Positions 1 through 7,609 of a DNA stretch of 16,359 nucleotides are shown piece by piece. The translations under genes were made by a program, and so were the position numbers. The notes beneath the pieces were generated by a model. It worked only from the letters and a program-made list of their open reading frames with translations, was not told the origin of the DNA and ran no database searches. This DNA comes from Burkholderiaceae bacterium (GTDB lineage Bacteria > Pseudomonadota > Gammaproteobacteria > Burkholderiales > Burkholderiaceae_F): the NCBI GenBank assembly GCA_013696665.1, contig JACCYC010000257.1:1-16359 (forward strand), written 5' to 3'. Each line of letters opens with the position of its first letter. The first letter of the stretch is position 1.

Positions 1-522
1 GAGTTCGAAGCTAACCGCACCCAGCGACGTGCCTGGCTGCGCCATCGCGCTCTGACATCGCGCGTGGCGTCGCTTGCCTTCGATCATGAACACTACGACC
101 TCTACCTTCGTTACCAATCAACGCGGCATGCAGGCGGGGGAATGGATAACGACAGCCGCGAGCAGTATTCGCAATTTCTGTTGCAGAGCAAAGTCAATAC
201 GCGCCTCGTAGAGTTTCGCGATCCCGTGCCGCCCGGTGTTGACGGCGTGGGCACACTGCGCATGATCTCGATCATCGATGTTTTGAACGATGGCCTGTCA
301 TCCGTTTACACGTTCTTCGATCCTGATGAAGTGGCAACAAGCTATGGCACCTACAACATCCTCTGGCAGATCGAGCAGTGCAAGGCGCTTTCGCTGAACT
401 ACCTTTACCTTGGCTACTGGATATCGGACAGCCCGAAGATGGCCTACAAGGCGACGTTTCGCCCGGTTGAATTGTTAAGGAGCGGCCGCTGGGAGCGCCA
501 AAGCGGAGCCGCTGGCCCTTAG
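1..522 (+). CDS. bpt: Aspartate/glutamate leucyltransferase (bacterial N-degron transferase), 3' part
   Basis: The reading frame is open from base 1 and ends at TAG 520-522, so the 5' part lies outside the window; the internal GTG at 64 is not the true start. The family transfers leucine from Leu-tRNA to proteins with N-terminal Asp or Glu, marking them for ClpS/ClpAP in the cytoplasm. Visible family hallmarks are NRTQRR near the start of the fragment, HYDLYLRYQ followed by RHAGGGMD, the QFLLQSKVNTRLVEFR stretch, the VYTFFDPD segment, and SYGTYNILWQI followed by YLYLGYWI, which belong to the GNAT-like C-terminal domain. About 173 residues are present of a protein usually near 240-250. The stop shares one base with the pyrD start (TAGTG), so the two are probably co-translated. 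In Burkholderiales bpt commonly sits between aat and pyrD, which fits. Identification is secure. Confidence 0.96.
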   Translation, partial: EFEANRTQRRAWLRHRALTSRVASLAFDHEHYDLYLRYQSTRHAGGGMDNDSREQYSQFLLQSKVNTRLVEFRDPVPPGVDGVGTLRMISIIDVLNDGLSSVYTFFDPDEVATSYGTYNILWQIEQCKALSLNYLYLGYWISDSPKMAYKATFRPVELLRSGRWERQSGAAGP

Positions 523-1580
523 TGCTTTATCGACTTGCGCGCCTGCTTCTTTTCTCGGTTGACGCGGAGTCCGCGCACGATCTTGCGCTAGCAGGTCTAC
601 AGCGCGCGCAACCTGTCGGCAGATTCTTTACAAAGCCGATCGGCTCGCTACCGGTACGGATCATGGGGCTCAGCTTTGGCAATCCGGTCGGACTCGCTGC
701 GGGCCTTGACAAAACTGGGGCGCATATCGATTCACTTGGCAGTCTCGGTTTTGGATTCATCGAAGCGGGAACCGTCACTCCCAGACCGCAGCCGGGCAAC
801 CCGAAACCACGCATGTTCCGACTCATCGGCGCGCGCGCGATCATTAACCGGATGGGCTTTAACAGTCCTGGCCTCGCGCCTTTCATCGACAACGTGCGCA
901 GACAAAAATCGTTTCGCGCTTCCGGCGGCGTTCTTGGATTAAACATTGGTAAGAATGCGCATACGCCTATCGAGCACGCGCTGGAAGACTATCGCGCGTG
1001 CTTGCGCGACGTTTACTGCGAAGCCGACTATGTGGCTGTGAACGTGTCTTCGCCAAACACGAAGGATCTCCGCTCGCTGCAAAGCGCGGGGCAGCTGGCT
1101 GCATTGCTGACGGGCTTGACCGACGAGCGCAAACGATTGGAGGACCAGCATGACAAACGCGTTCCGCTTGCAGTCAAGATTGCACCGGACGTCAGCGACG
1201 ATTCAATTCCCGAAATTGCAGACGCCTTGGTTGCACACGGCATCGATGCGGTGATTGCAACCAACACGACGGTGATGCGCAATATTCCGAAGACGCACAA
1301 GCATGCGGGCGAAGCCGGTGGGCTGTCGGGCGCGCCGCTGGCCGCACGCGCGACGCAAGTCGTGCATTTGCTGTCGCGACATCTTCAGGGCGCCGTCCCA
1401 ATCATCGGTGTTGGCGGCATCATGCATGGCACTGACGCGGTCGAAAAAATGCAGGCAGGCGCTTCACTGGTGCAGCTCTACACGGGTCTCGTTTATGCAG
1501 GTCCGGGCCTGGTCGCGGATTGCGTCAACGCGATCCGCCAAAACGGATGCGCTGTTTCTTCGCCGCCTGGCCTGACGTAG
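522..1580 (+). CDS. pyrD: Class 2 (quinone-dependent) dihydroorotate dehydrogenase
   Basis: This enzyme oxidises dihydroorotate to orotate in pyrimidine synthesis and passes electrons through FMN to membrane quinone. The 352-residue product is close to the usual 335-350. The N-terminal amphipathic region (residues 1-40, rich in Leu and Arg) is the membrane/quinone tunnel typical of class 2. The FMN barrel follows: GLAAGLDKTG at 58-67, NRMGFNSPG at 109-117, the catalytic-serine motif NVSSPNT at 174-180, VKIAPD at 218-223, ATNTT at 246-250 and the phosphate-binding IGVGGI at 295-300. Serine rather than cysteine as catalytic base confirms class 2. The start is GTG at 522, overlapping the bpt stop by one base. 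The C-terminal tail overlaps the thpR start by 34 bases. Identification is secure; only the exact start carries slight doubt. Confidence 0.98.
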   Translation: MLYRLARLLLFSVDAESAHDLALAGLQRAQPVGRFFTKPIGSLPVRIMGLSFGNPVGLAAGLDKTGAHIDSLGSLGFGFIEAGTVTPRPQPGNPKPRMFRLIGARAIINRMGFNSPGLAPFIDNVRRQKSFRASGGVLGLNIGKNAHTPIEHALEDYRACLRDVYCEADYVAVNVSSPNTKDLRSLQSAGQLAALLTGLTDERKRLEDQHDKRVPLAVKIAPDVSDDSIPEIADALVAHGIDAVIATNTTVMRNIPKTHKHAGEAGGLSGAPLAARATQVVHLLSRHLQGAVPIIGVGGIMHGTDAVEKMQAGASLVQLYTGLVYAGPGLVADCVNAIRQNGCAVSSPPGLT

Positions 1581-2044
1581 CAACGCGTGCAGCACTAGCT
1601 GCGCTAAGTGCTGGCGTCGCGCGCAGCGTCGCTCACCGTCGCGTCACACGGCCGGGCGATTTGCATCTGACACTCGTGTTCATCGGCGAACTGGCTGACG
1701 CCGACGCAATCAAGCTCGCGCGCGCGGCTAACGCGACGCGCTTTGTTCCATTTGATTGGAAACTCAACATGCTTGGATTCTTCGAGCCGGCCAATGTGGT
1801 GTGGGCAGGCGGTGAAGCAGTGGCGCCACTCCTTGATCTCGCGGATCAATTGCGCACCACTCTGGACGAAATGAGCGTCAGCTACGACGCGCGTCCGCTG
1901 GTGCCACACGTCACACTGTTGCGCGGAGTCAATCAATTCGCCGCACAACGTATTGACTCGCTTACCTGGCGCGTTGATTCGGTGGCCCTCTATGGATCTG
2001 ATGGCAGCGGCCTGCAATCGCGCTACACACGCGTGTCGTATTGA
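1547..2044 (+). CDS. thpR: RNA 2',3'-cyclic phosphodiesterase (LigT/ThpR, 2H phosphoesterase)
   Basis: The product is a 165-residue cytoplasmic 2H-phosphoesterase. The family opens 2',3'-cyclic phosphates on RNA and in vitro joins 2',5'-linked tRNA halves; its physiological role is poorly understood. The two catalytic HxTx motifs are present and correctly spaced: HLTL at residues 40-43 and HVTL at 121-124. I chose ATG 1547 because the protein then opens with MRCFFAAWPD, matching the family's usual N-terminus. A TTG at 1520 in the same frame would add nine residues that look unlike the family. The gene begins inside the end of pyrD (34-base overlap) with no strong ribosome site, so it is probably translated by coupling. 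A short hairpin without a T-run follows the stop. Confidence 0.93.
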   Translation: MRCFFAAWPDVATRAALAALSAGVARSVAHRRVTRPGDLHLTLVFIGELADADAIKLARAANATRFVPFDWKLNMLGFFEPANVVWAGGEAVAPLLDLADQLRTTLDEMSVSYDARPLVPHVTLLRGVNQFAAQRIDSLTWRVDSVALYGSDGSGLQSRYTRVSY

Positions 2045-2142
2045 GAGCCACTCTCGTCGAACCATATACGAGCGGCCGCCAACTCGTAGAGGCAATCGCC
2101 CGCTTTCAGCCACACGAAGATCGCTGCATTTTCGTATCGTGA

Positions 2143-2148
2143 TATAAA
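2143..2148 (+). promoter_or_regulatory. Extended -10 element of the IclR-regulator gene
   Basis: TATAAA at 2143-2148 is preceded by TG at 2140-2141, giving the extended -10 pattern TGnTATAAA. No good -35 lies 16-18 bases upstream, which is normal for extended -10 promoters. Seven bases separate the hexamer from the ATG at 2156, so the predicted transcription start falls at or within a base or two of the start codon. This is read from sequence only. Confidence 0.5.
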
Positions 2149-2155
2149 ACATAAA

Positions 2156-2995
2156 ATGTCGCGCCGCACAACGCCACCCGTTCCGCCTCGGCCGCAGATA
2201 CCTCAAGCCAGCGTTGCGCCGCGTGAGCCCACTGCGATCCAGGTTCTCGAACGCATGATGTCGTTACTCGACGCGCTATCTGCGCACTCCGACCCCGTCA
2301 GTCTGAAAGAGCTGGCGCGCACAACGCGGCTGCACCCGTCAACCGCGCATCGAATCCTGAATGACCTCGTGGTGGGACGTTACGTCGACCGCGCGGAAAC
2401 ACCTGGCGCATATCGACTCGGGATGCGTCTGCTTGAGCTTGGCAATCTGGTTAAAGCACGATTGTCTGTGCGCGATGCGGCCCTTGAGCCGATGCGCGAA
2501 CTGCACAAGCGGACCGGTCAAACCGTCAATCTCTCGGTGAGGCAAGGAGATGAGATTGTCTACGTGGACCGCTCGTACAGCGAGCGCTCCGGGATGCAGG
2601 TCGTGCGTGCGATCGGCGGCCGAGCGCCACTGCACCTAACTTCAAGTGGAAAACTGTTTCTAGCTTTGGACGAGCCGCGGTTAATTCGCGCCTATGCCAC
2701 GCGCACCGGCCTAGCCGGTCATACGCGCAACAGCCTCACCGACATCAACAAGCTCGAGCGCGAGCTGTCGCTCGTGCGCACGCATGGCTATGCACGCGAC
2801 AATGAGGAACTGGAAGTCGGAGTGCGCTGCATTGCAGCGGGCATACGCGATGATTCAGGGCGGCTGGTCGCCGGACTTTCGGTGTCCGCGCCTGCAGAGC
2901 GAATGCAGGACGATTGGCTTGCAAAATTGCTGCAAACGGCAGGAACGATTTCGGCGGATCTCGGGTTCACTTCAGACGACGGCGCGCCTCGCTGA
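2156..2995 (+). CDS. IclR-family transcriptional regulator
   Basis: The 279-residue product has the standard IclR layout. A flexible proline-rich leader (residues 1-25) is followed by a winged helix-turn-helix at about 27-88, where VSLKELARTT and HPSTAHRILNDL form the recognition region. The effector-binding domain at about 100-272 carries the characteristic APLHLTSSGK at 157-166 and the segment around GIRDDSGRLVAGLSVSAP at 229-246. Members of this family bind small carboxylates or aromatics and control catabolic operons; the ligand here cannot be read. The ATG at 2156 has no Shine-Dalgarno sequence and sits seven bases after a TATAAA box, so translation may be leaderless. The gene converges on the D,D-endopeptidase gene, with eight bases between stops. 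The nearby tartrate-dehydrogenase operon and Bug gene are plausible targets, but that is inference from proximity. Confidence 0.93.
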   Translation: MSRRTTPPVPPRPQIPQASVAPREPTAIQVLERMMSLLDALSAHSDPVSLKELARTTRLHPSTAHRILNDLVVGRYVDRAETPGAYRLGMRLLELGNLVKARLSVRDAALEPMRELHKRTGQTVNLSVRQGDEIVYVDRSYSERSGMQVVRAIGGRAPLHLTSSGKLFLALDEPRLIRAYATRTGLAGHTRNSLTDINKLERELSLVRTHGYARDNEELEVGVRCIAAGIRDDSGRLVAGLSVSAPAERMQDDWLAKLLQTAGTISADLGFTSDDGAPR

Positions 2996-3003
2996 GTCGC
3001 CAA

Positions 3004-4053
3004 CTACAACGAGCGTCGGGCGGGTTCTGCTGGCGCGGGTACAGATTGCTTGGACACGCCGCTTGCTTGCAGAAACTCGCGAATCCGCTGCGCATCGCCG
3101 AGCCGCGAATATTTCCCAACCGAATCCAGAAAAACCATAACGACCCGTTTGCCTTCGATGACGGCCTGCATCACCAGGCAGCGCCCTGCAGCCGAGATGT
3201 AGCCGGTCTTTTGCAGACCGATGTCCCAGTCCGGGTTGTCAGTCAGGCGATTGGTGTTGCGGTAACTGACGGTGCGGCGCCCCACTGGCAGCTCGAGTTC
3301 GCCGCTGACCGAGTATTCGCGGATCACAGGGTGCTCGTAAGCTGCCTTGACGAGCCGGACCAGATCACTCGCGCTCGATCGGTTGGCGTGAGAGAGCCCC
3401 GTGGGATCTTCAAAGTGAGAGTCGTCCATGCCAAGCAGACGCGCCCTGGCATTCATTGCTTCGACAAAGCGCGACAAGCCACCGGGATAGGTGCGTCCGA
3501 GAAGCTGCGCCGCCCGATTTTCCGAAGACATCAGCGCCAGATGCAACGCCGTGCCGCGGGTCATCTCAAATCCCGGCCGAAGGTTGGAACGGATACCTGC
3601 CCGCACCAATTCGTCCTGCGAGACTTGCAATTCTTCATCCAACGGAAGTCCGGCATCAACTGTAACCAGTGCCGTCATCAACTTGGTGATCGATGCAATC
3701 GGCAGTACCGCGTGCTCGTTCTTCTTGAACAACACTTCATTGGTGTCCTGGTCCACGACCAGAGCCACTGATGAGGCCAGATCGAGTCGGTCGTCTCCGC
3801 GGTGAAGCCCTGCCAGGTGCCCCTCAGACGGCGCAAAGATCCGAGCGATCAAGGGCTTCTTGCGATTCGCCTTGATTGTGGTGCGGCCAGCGGGAATCGT
3901 CCCCCGCACGCGATTTGTCGCCTTCGCCTTGGTAATGGTCCGCGATGCTTGCGCATTTGCGCCTGGCTTGGTGCTGGCTACTGAATCTACCGGCACGCAA
4001 GCGATCGCCGCCAGGATACAACTGCCAATCAATGTGGAAACGATTAAACGCAC
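3004..4053 (-). CDS. pbpG: D-alanyl-D-alanine endopeptidase, PBP7-type (peptidase S11)
   Basis: This is a low-molecular-mass penicillin-binding protein acting in the periplasm; the PBP7/PbpG group cleaves D,D-cross-links in peptidoglycan. All three S11 active-site motifs are visible: SITK (Ser121 to Lys124), SEN (177-179) and KTG (282-284). I chose GTG 4053, which follows GGAG with five bases between and starts directly with the signal sequence MRLIVSTLIGSC. A GTG at 4080 would put nine charged or polar residues before it. A Lys/Arg-rich linker of about 50 residues separates the signal peptide from the catalytic domain. There is a cysteine near the end of the hydrophobic core (AAIAC), but it makes a poor lipobox, so a soluble or loosely anchored protein is more likely. 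The length of 349 residues suits PbpG rather than the longer DacA group, and no C-terminal amphipathic anchor is evident. It lies 88 bases downstream of the Bug gene on the same strand. Confidence 0.92.
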   Translation of the reverse strand: MRLIVSTLIGSCILAAIACVPVDSVASTKPGANAQASRTITKAKATNRVRGTIPAGRTTIKANRKKPLIARIFAPSEGHLAGLHRGDDRLDLASSVALVVDQDTNEVLFKKNEHAVLPIASITKLMTALVTVDAGLPLDEELQVSQDELVRAGIRSNLRPGFEMTRGTALHLALMSSENRAAQLLGRTYPGGLSRFVEAMNARARLLGMDDSHFEDPTGLSHANRSSASDLVRLVKAAYEHPVIREYSVSGELELPVGRRTVSYRNTNRLTDNPDWDIGLQKTGYISAAGRCLVMQAVIEGKRVVMVFLDSVGKYSRLGDAQRIREFLQASGVSKQSVPAPAEPARRSL

Positions 4054-4141
4054 CGTGACTCCGTTATCAACAGCAAGCACGAAACACTTGCAAATCCGCG
4101 ATACCTAAGCAGACCACAGTTAAATGTGGCCCGATGCAGAT

Positions 4142-5116
4142 TCAATCGGCGTAAACGCCGGCTTTCTTGATGACAGACCCCCATTTTTCGGTCTCACTTT
4201 TCAGATGAGACGCCAATGCGGCAGGGGTGATTTGTTCAACCGGATACACAGTGGCGCCCAGCTCGGACATGCGCCTGCGAAAGTCGGCGTCTTTGGATGC
4301 TTCCTGAATGGCGCCGACCAGTTTGTCCACAGCAGCCTTGGGGGTGCCTTTGGGGGCATACACGGCATGCCAGATACCGACCTCAAAGCCTTTGAGCCCG
4401 CCTTCTTGCATCGTGGGTAAATCGGGCAACGTTGGCACCCGCATGGCACTGGTCACCGCGTACGCCTTAACTGCGTTGGCCTTTATCTGCCCGGTGGTGT
4501 TGGTGGTCTGATCGCACATGAAATCGACCTGCTTGCCCAACAGCGCGTTCATGGCGTCGGCGGTTCCTTTAAATGGAACCGTGGTGACATTCGCTTCAAT
4601 AGCACTCTGGAACATCAGTCCGCAGAGATGCGAGGCTGCGCCAAGGCCGGCATTTGCAAGGTTCAACTTCTCCTTGTTGGCTTTGACATAACTGACGAAC
4701 TCGCGAAAATCTTTGGCCGGAAAGTCCGATCGCGCGATCATCGTCATCGGAACATCAACGATAAGCCCGATCATTTCAAAATCGGTTTGCGGGTTGTACG
4801 CAAGCTTCCGGTACAGGCCGGGGGCGGTTGACATGCCGATGTGATGCAACAAAATGGTATAGCCGTCGGGCGCCGCGTTTTTGACACGCGTGGCGCCGAC
4901 CGTACCGCCGGCGCCCCCGACGTTTTCAACAACGACTGTTTGCCCAAGTGGTTTGGACATCGCCTGGCCCAGCGAGCGCGCAACGGTATCGGTCGGCCCC
5001 CCCGCGGTAAACGGCACCACGACTGTCACCGGCTTGGCGGGATACCCCTGGGCGGCGGCAAGGGTTGCGGCCAGCGCAATCCCAGTAGCGGCTAGCAGCC
5101 GAAGTCCTTTGATCAT
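4142..5116 (-). CDS. Tripartite tricarboxylate transporter (Bug family) periplasmic solute-binding protein
   Basis: The 324-residue product has a clear signal peptide (MIKGLRLLAA and following Ala/Leu core, cleavage near AAAQG at 21-24). The Bug signatures follow: VVPFTAGGPTDTVARSLG from residue 33, then the VVENVGGAGGTVG segment and the AAPDGYT that follows it. Bug proteins bind carboxylates or related small molecules in the periplasm. Some feed TctAB membrane subunits, but most are orphans, as here: no TctA or TctB lies in the window. The start at 5116 is supported by AGGAGA six bases upstream; an in-frame ATG at 5221 would add a non-signal extension. It sits 200 bases downstream of a tartrate/D-malate dehydrogenase gene on the same strand, so a dicarboxylate ligand is plausible but unproven. 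Confidence 0.93.
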   Translation of the reverse strand: MIKGLRLLAATGIALAATLAAAQGYPAKPVTVVVPFTAGGPTDTVARSLGQAMSKPLGQTVVVENVGGAGGTVGATRVKNAAPDGYTILLHHIGMSTAPGLYRKLAYNPQTDFEMIGLIVDVPMTMIARSDFPAKDFREFVSYVKANKEKLNLANAGLGAASHLCGLMFQSAIEANVTTVPFKGTADAMNALLGKQVDFMCDQTTNTTGQIKANAVKAYAVTSAMRVPTLPDLPTMQEGGLKGFEVGIWHAVYAPKGTPKAAVDKLVGAIQEASKDADFRRRMSELGATVYPVEQITPAALASHLKSETEKWGSVIKKAGVYAD

Positions 5117-5265
5117 TTCGTCTCCTGTGTTCGCAATCGGTTCGATCTGGTACCGGTTCTCAGATGACCGGCTGGTAATAAGCGCAATGATTCTAACTGC
5201 GGAAAGGCAAGATTGCCGCAACTATTACGTCACTGGCATCCGGATTAACGCTTGTTCGTCCGCAA

Positions 5266-5294
5266 CTTAGAGCGCGTATTTCACGCAAGTTCAA
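5266..5294 (-). promoter_or_regulatory. Possible sigma70 promoter of the Bug gene
   Basis: On the minus strand, TTGAAC (5289-5294) and TCTAAG (5266-5271) are separated by 17 bases. Each matches the consensus hexamer at four of six positions. It would give a 5' leader of roughly 140 bases before the ATG at 5116. The 200-base gap 5117-5316 otherwise holds only weak short inverted repeats and no recognisable gene. The match is modest and could be chance. Confidence 0.28.
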
Positions 5295-5316
5295 ACGATC
5301 GTCAAGCGCAGACGGT

Positions 5317-6408
5317 TTATGAGGTAATCGCTGCAGCGATCGCCTTGCCCAGATCGGTCGTGGATGCGGTGCCACCAATGTCCCGTGTCAGCGGTGCGTG
5401 CTTCGGACCCGCTGCCAATGTCGACTCAATTGCCTTCAACATCGCACGGCCAGCTTCTTCGTGACCGAGCCAGTCGAGCATCATCGATGCACTCCAAATC
5501 TGGCCGATCGGGTTCGATATACCCTGCCCGGCAATGTCCGGCGCCGAGCCATGGACAGGCTCGAAAAGCGACGGCGCCGACCGGTCGGGATTCAGGTTCG
5601 CGGAAGGGGCAATTCCGATCGTCCCGGTACACGCCGGGCCTAGGTCCGACAGGATGTCGCCGAATAAATTGGACGCAACCACAACGTCAAACCAGTCCGG
5701 ATTCCGTACAAAATGCGCAGTCAGAATGTCGATATGAAACTTGTCGACCCTTACTCCTGGATGCTGTCTGGACATCACCTCGACGCGTTCGTCCCAGAAC
5801 GGCATCGTGATTGAAATACCGTTGCTTTTAGTGGCGGAAGTCAGGTGCTTTTTTGGGCGCTTGCTCGCCAGTTCGAAACCGAAACGCAAAACGCGATCGA
5901 CACCGTGCCGGGTCATCACCGTTTCCTGAATGACCACCTCACGCTCGGTTCCTTCGAATATACGGCCACCAATTGACGAATACTCGCCTTCGGTGTTTTC
6001 GCGCACCACCACGAAATCGATCGCCTCAGGCGCCCACGGAACTCCATCGCGGTCGACCAGCGGCGAACGAATCCCTGGCATCAGCTTGCACGGCCGAAGA
6101 TTGACGTACTGATCGAACTCACGTCTGAACTTGAGCAGAGAACCCCACAAGGAAACGTGATCAGGCACCGTCGCGGGCCAGCCGCATGCCCCGAAGAAAA
6201 TCGCGTCGGCGCCCTGCAGCCTCGATTTCCAGTCGGCCGGCATCATCGTGCCGTGCTTGGCGTAATAGGCACAGCTGGCAAAGTCATGGTGCTCGAACGC
6301 CAGGTCGATCGAATACTTGCGTGCCGCTGCATCGAGCGCGCGCAAACCTTCGGGTACCGTTTCCTGCCCGATGCCGTCGCCTGCAATAATTGCAATCCGT
6401 TGAGTCAT
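5317..6408 (-). CDS. Tartrate dehydrogenase / D-malate dehydrogenase (TtuC/DmlA type)
   Basis: The 363-residue product belongs to the NAD-dependent beta-decarboxylating dehydrogenases (isopropylmalate/isocitrate/D-malate dehydrogenases). It starts MTQRIAIIAGDGIGQETVPE, as in this family. The catalytic and metal-binding set is present: R97 and R136 around RENTEGEYSS (136-145), K194 in the TSATKSNG loop, D227 in FHIDIL, and D251 and D255 in the signature NLFGDILSDLGPACTG. Later FEPVHGSAPDIAG (282-294) forms the adenine-nucleotide region. The AYYAKHGTMMP motif near residue 47 and the overall length point to the tartrate/D-malate branch rather than LeuB. The substrate (D-malate, L- or meso-tartrate) cannot be fixed from sequence. 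ATG 6408 shares one base with the nitroreductase stop (TAATG) and has GGAGA upstream inside that gene. It is the last gene of the four-gene overlapping operon. Confidence 0.93.
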   Translation of the reverse strand: MTQRIAIIAGDGIGQETVPEGLRALDAAARKYSIDLAFEHHDFASCAYYAKHGTMMPADWKSRLQGADAIFFGACGWPATVPDHVSLWGSLLKFRREFDQYVNLRPCKLMPGIRSPLVDRDGVPWAPEAIDFVVVRENTEGEYSSIGGRIFEGTEREVVIQETVMTRHGVDRVLRFGFELASKRPKKHLTSATKSNGISITMPFWDERVEVMSRQHPGVRVDKFHIDILTAHFVRNPDWFDVVVASNLFGDILSDLGPACTGTIGIAPSANLNPDRSAPSLFEPVHGSAPDIAGQGISNPIGQIWSASMMLDWLGHEEAGRAMLKAIESTLAAGPKHAPLTRDIGGTASTTDLGKAIAAAITS

Positions 6409-7151
6409 TATTTCTCCAGAAAGCGAGCGAAGTGCGACACGGGCGCGCGCTCGGTCTCCAATGTGTTCTCTATCTTCGACAAATCGGCATAGCCAAGCGC
6501 CATGCCGCAAACGACCATTTCACTCTCAGCCAGATTGAGTTCTCGCGCAATCACGCGGTGAAACTGCATGAACGCTGCCTGCGGACACGTGTCCAGGCCG
6601 CGGGCGCGCGCAGCAATCATTACGGTCTGCAAGAACATGCCGAAGTCGAGCCAACTGCCCTGTTCGAGAATGCGCTCGATCGTAAACACAAGCCCTACGG
6701 GTGCGTCGAAAAATAGGTAGTTTCGGCCGTGCTGTGCATGCATCTTTTCCTTGTCGTCCCGCCCGATGCCGAGCAGCCCGTAAAGGTCCCAACCAATCTT
6801 TCGCCGCCTTCCCAGGTAGGGCTCGACCCATCGAGTGGGGTAGTACGCGTATTCCTCTGTGTGCTGGCGGCGCTCGTCTGGGTCGTTGTAGACCTTCAGG
6901 ATCGTCTCGCTAAGTCGATGTTTGGCAGCACCGGTCAGCACTGTTACACGCCATGGCTGCGTGTTGGTTCCCGATGGCGCGCGCGCCGCCACCTGAAGGA
7001 TTTCTTCAATCGTGGGACGTTCGACCGGATCTGAAAGGAATGCTCTGATCGACTGCCTCGTAGCGATCGCTCGATCGACGACCTGGGGACTGCCGCCTAG
7101 ACGCCGATCAAGCGGACCCGAAGAAGCCGCCGCACCTCGAGCAGCGGTCAC
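6408..7151 (-). CDS. Nitroreductase-family FMN oxidoreductase
   Basis: The 247-residue cytoplasmic protein has nitroreductase-fold FMN contacts at RQSIRAF (32-38) and APSGTNTQPWR (58-68). A helical lid region rich in charged residues (about 85-145) follows, then a C-terminal half containing LDTCPQAAF. It resembles the branch that contains nitroaromatic and nitrobenzoate reductases, but natural substrates in this family are mostly unknown, so no specific reaction is assigned. The start is GTG 7151, whose GTGA overlaps the TGA of the thioesterase by four bases. No better start with a ribosome site precedes RQSIRAF, and the extra N-terminal 25 residues are Ala/Gly-rich and unlike the domain. Its stop shares one base with the dehydrogenase start. 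Confidence 0.93.
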   Translation of the reverse strand: MTAARGAAASSGPLDRRLGGSPQVVDRAIATRQSIRAFLSDPVERPTIEEILQVAARAPSGTNTQPWRVTVLTGAAKHRLSETILKVYNDPDERRQHTEEYAYYPTRWVEPYLGRRRKIGWDLYGLLGIGRDDKEKMHAQHGRNYLFFDAPVGLVFTIERILEQGSWLDFGMFLQTVMIAARARGLDTCPQAAFMQFHRVIARELNLAESEMVVCGMALGYADLSKIENTLETERAPVSHFARFLEK

Positions 7152-7609
7152 GTCGAGATTGCCTGGAGTACGGTGCGCAGCGCAGCGGGCAGCGGCGCCG
7201 GCTTGCTGCTCTGCCGATCGACGTAGACGTGAACGAGGTGGCCGTCAGCACTCGCGCCATCTGAGCCTTCGGCAAAGATGCCGATCTCGTAGCGCACGCT
7301 CGATGTACCAAGACGCTGCACACGCAAGCCCGCCTCTACAGTTTGTGGAAAGGCCAATGGTGCGTGGTAACGGCACTGCGTTTCCACTACAAAGCCGATG
7401 ACAGCGCCATGCCGCACATCGAGCACGTTCGATTCAATCAGGTAAGCGTTCACAACGGTATCGAACCAGCCCAGATAAACGATGTTGTTAACGTGTCCAT
7501 ACGCATCGTTGTCAATCCAGCGCGTCGTAATGCGCTGAAAGTGCCGATAGTCACTGCGCCGATAGGGCTTCTCGCGCTCGTGCTCGACCGGAGCAGTAGC
7601 CAAGCTCAT
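7148..7609 (-). CDS. Acyl-CoA thioesterase, 4-hydroxybenzoyl-CoA thioesterase (4HBT) hotdog fold
   Basis: The 153-residue protein contains the 4HBT catalytic-helix motif RWIDNDAYGHVNN, with Asp33, His39 and Asn41 in the Asp-x5-His-x-Asn arrangement of the 4HBT/YbgC group. These enzymes hydrolyse acyl- or aroyl-CoA thioesters in the cytoplasm. I chose ATG 7609 because AGGGA lies nearby upstream and the ATGA overlaps the EamA stop by four bases. An in-frame start at 7669 would lie deep in the EamA gene and add an Arg-rich tail. Position between a membrane exporter and a redox enzyme suggests a role in handling a small organic acid as its CoA ester, but this is inference. The chain-length preference is unknown. 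Confidence 0.92.
   Translation of the reverse strand: MSLATAPVEHEREKPYRRSDYRHFQRITTRWIDNDAYGHVNNIVYLGWFDTVVNAYLIESNVLDVRHGAVIGFVVETQCRYHAPLAFPQTVEAGLRVQRLGTSSVRYEIGIFAEGSDGASADGHLVHVYVDRQSSKPAPLPAALRTVLQAIST

Noticed and set aside
2043..2055. GAGAG-CCA-CTCTC hairpin at the thpR stop as a terminator
   Set aside because: Only five pairs and no following T-run; insufficient for intrinsic termination.
1604..2206. A 200-codon open frame on the minus strand
   Set aside because: It is antisense to thpR and the IclR promoter, with no recognisable motif and biased composition. The plus-strand HxTx motifs decide for thpR.
2914..3771. A 285-codon open frame on the plus strand
   Set aside because: It lies antisense to the D,D-endopeptidase, whose active-site motifs are intact. 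The translation is Arg/His/Gln-rich without domain or ribosome site and is a high-GC shadow frame.
4118..4133. CCACA/TGTGG hairpin after the Bug gene as a terminator
   Set aside because: A five-pair stem without a T-run on the minus strand. Read-through into the endopeptidase gene cannot be excluded, but no terminator can be claimed.
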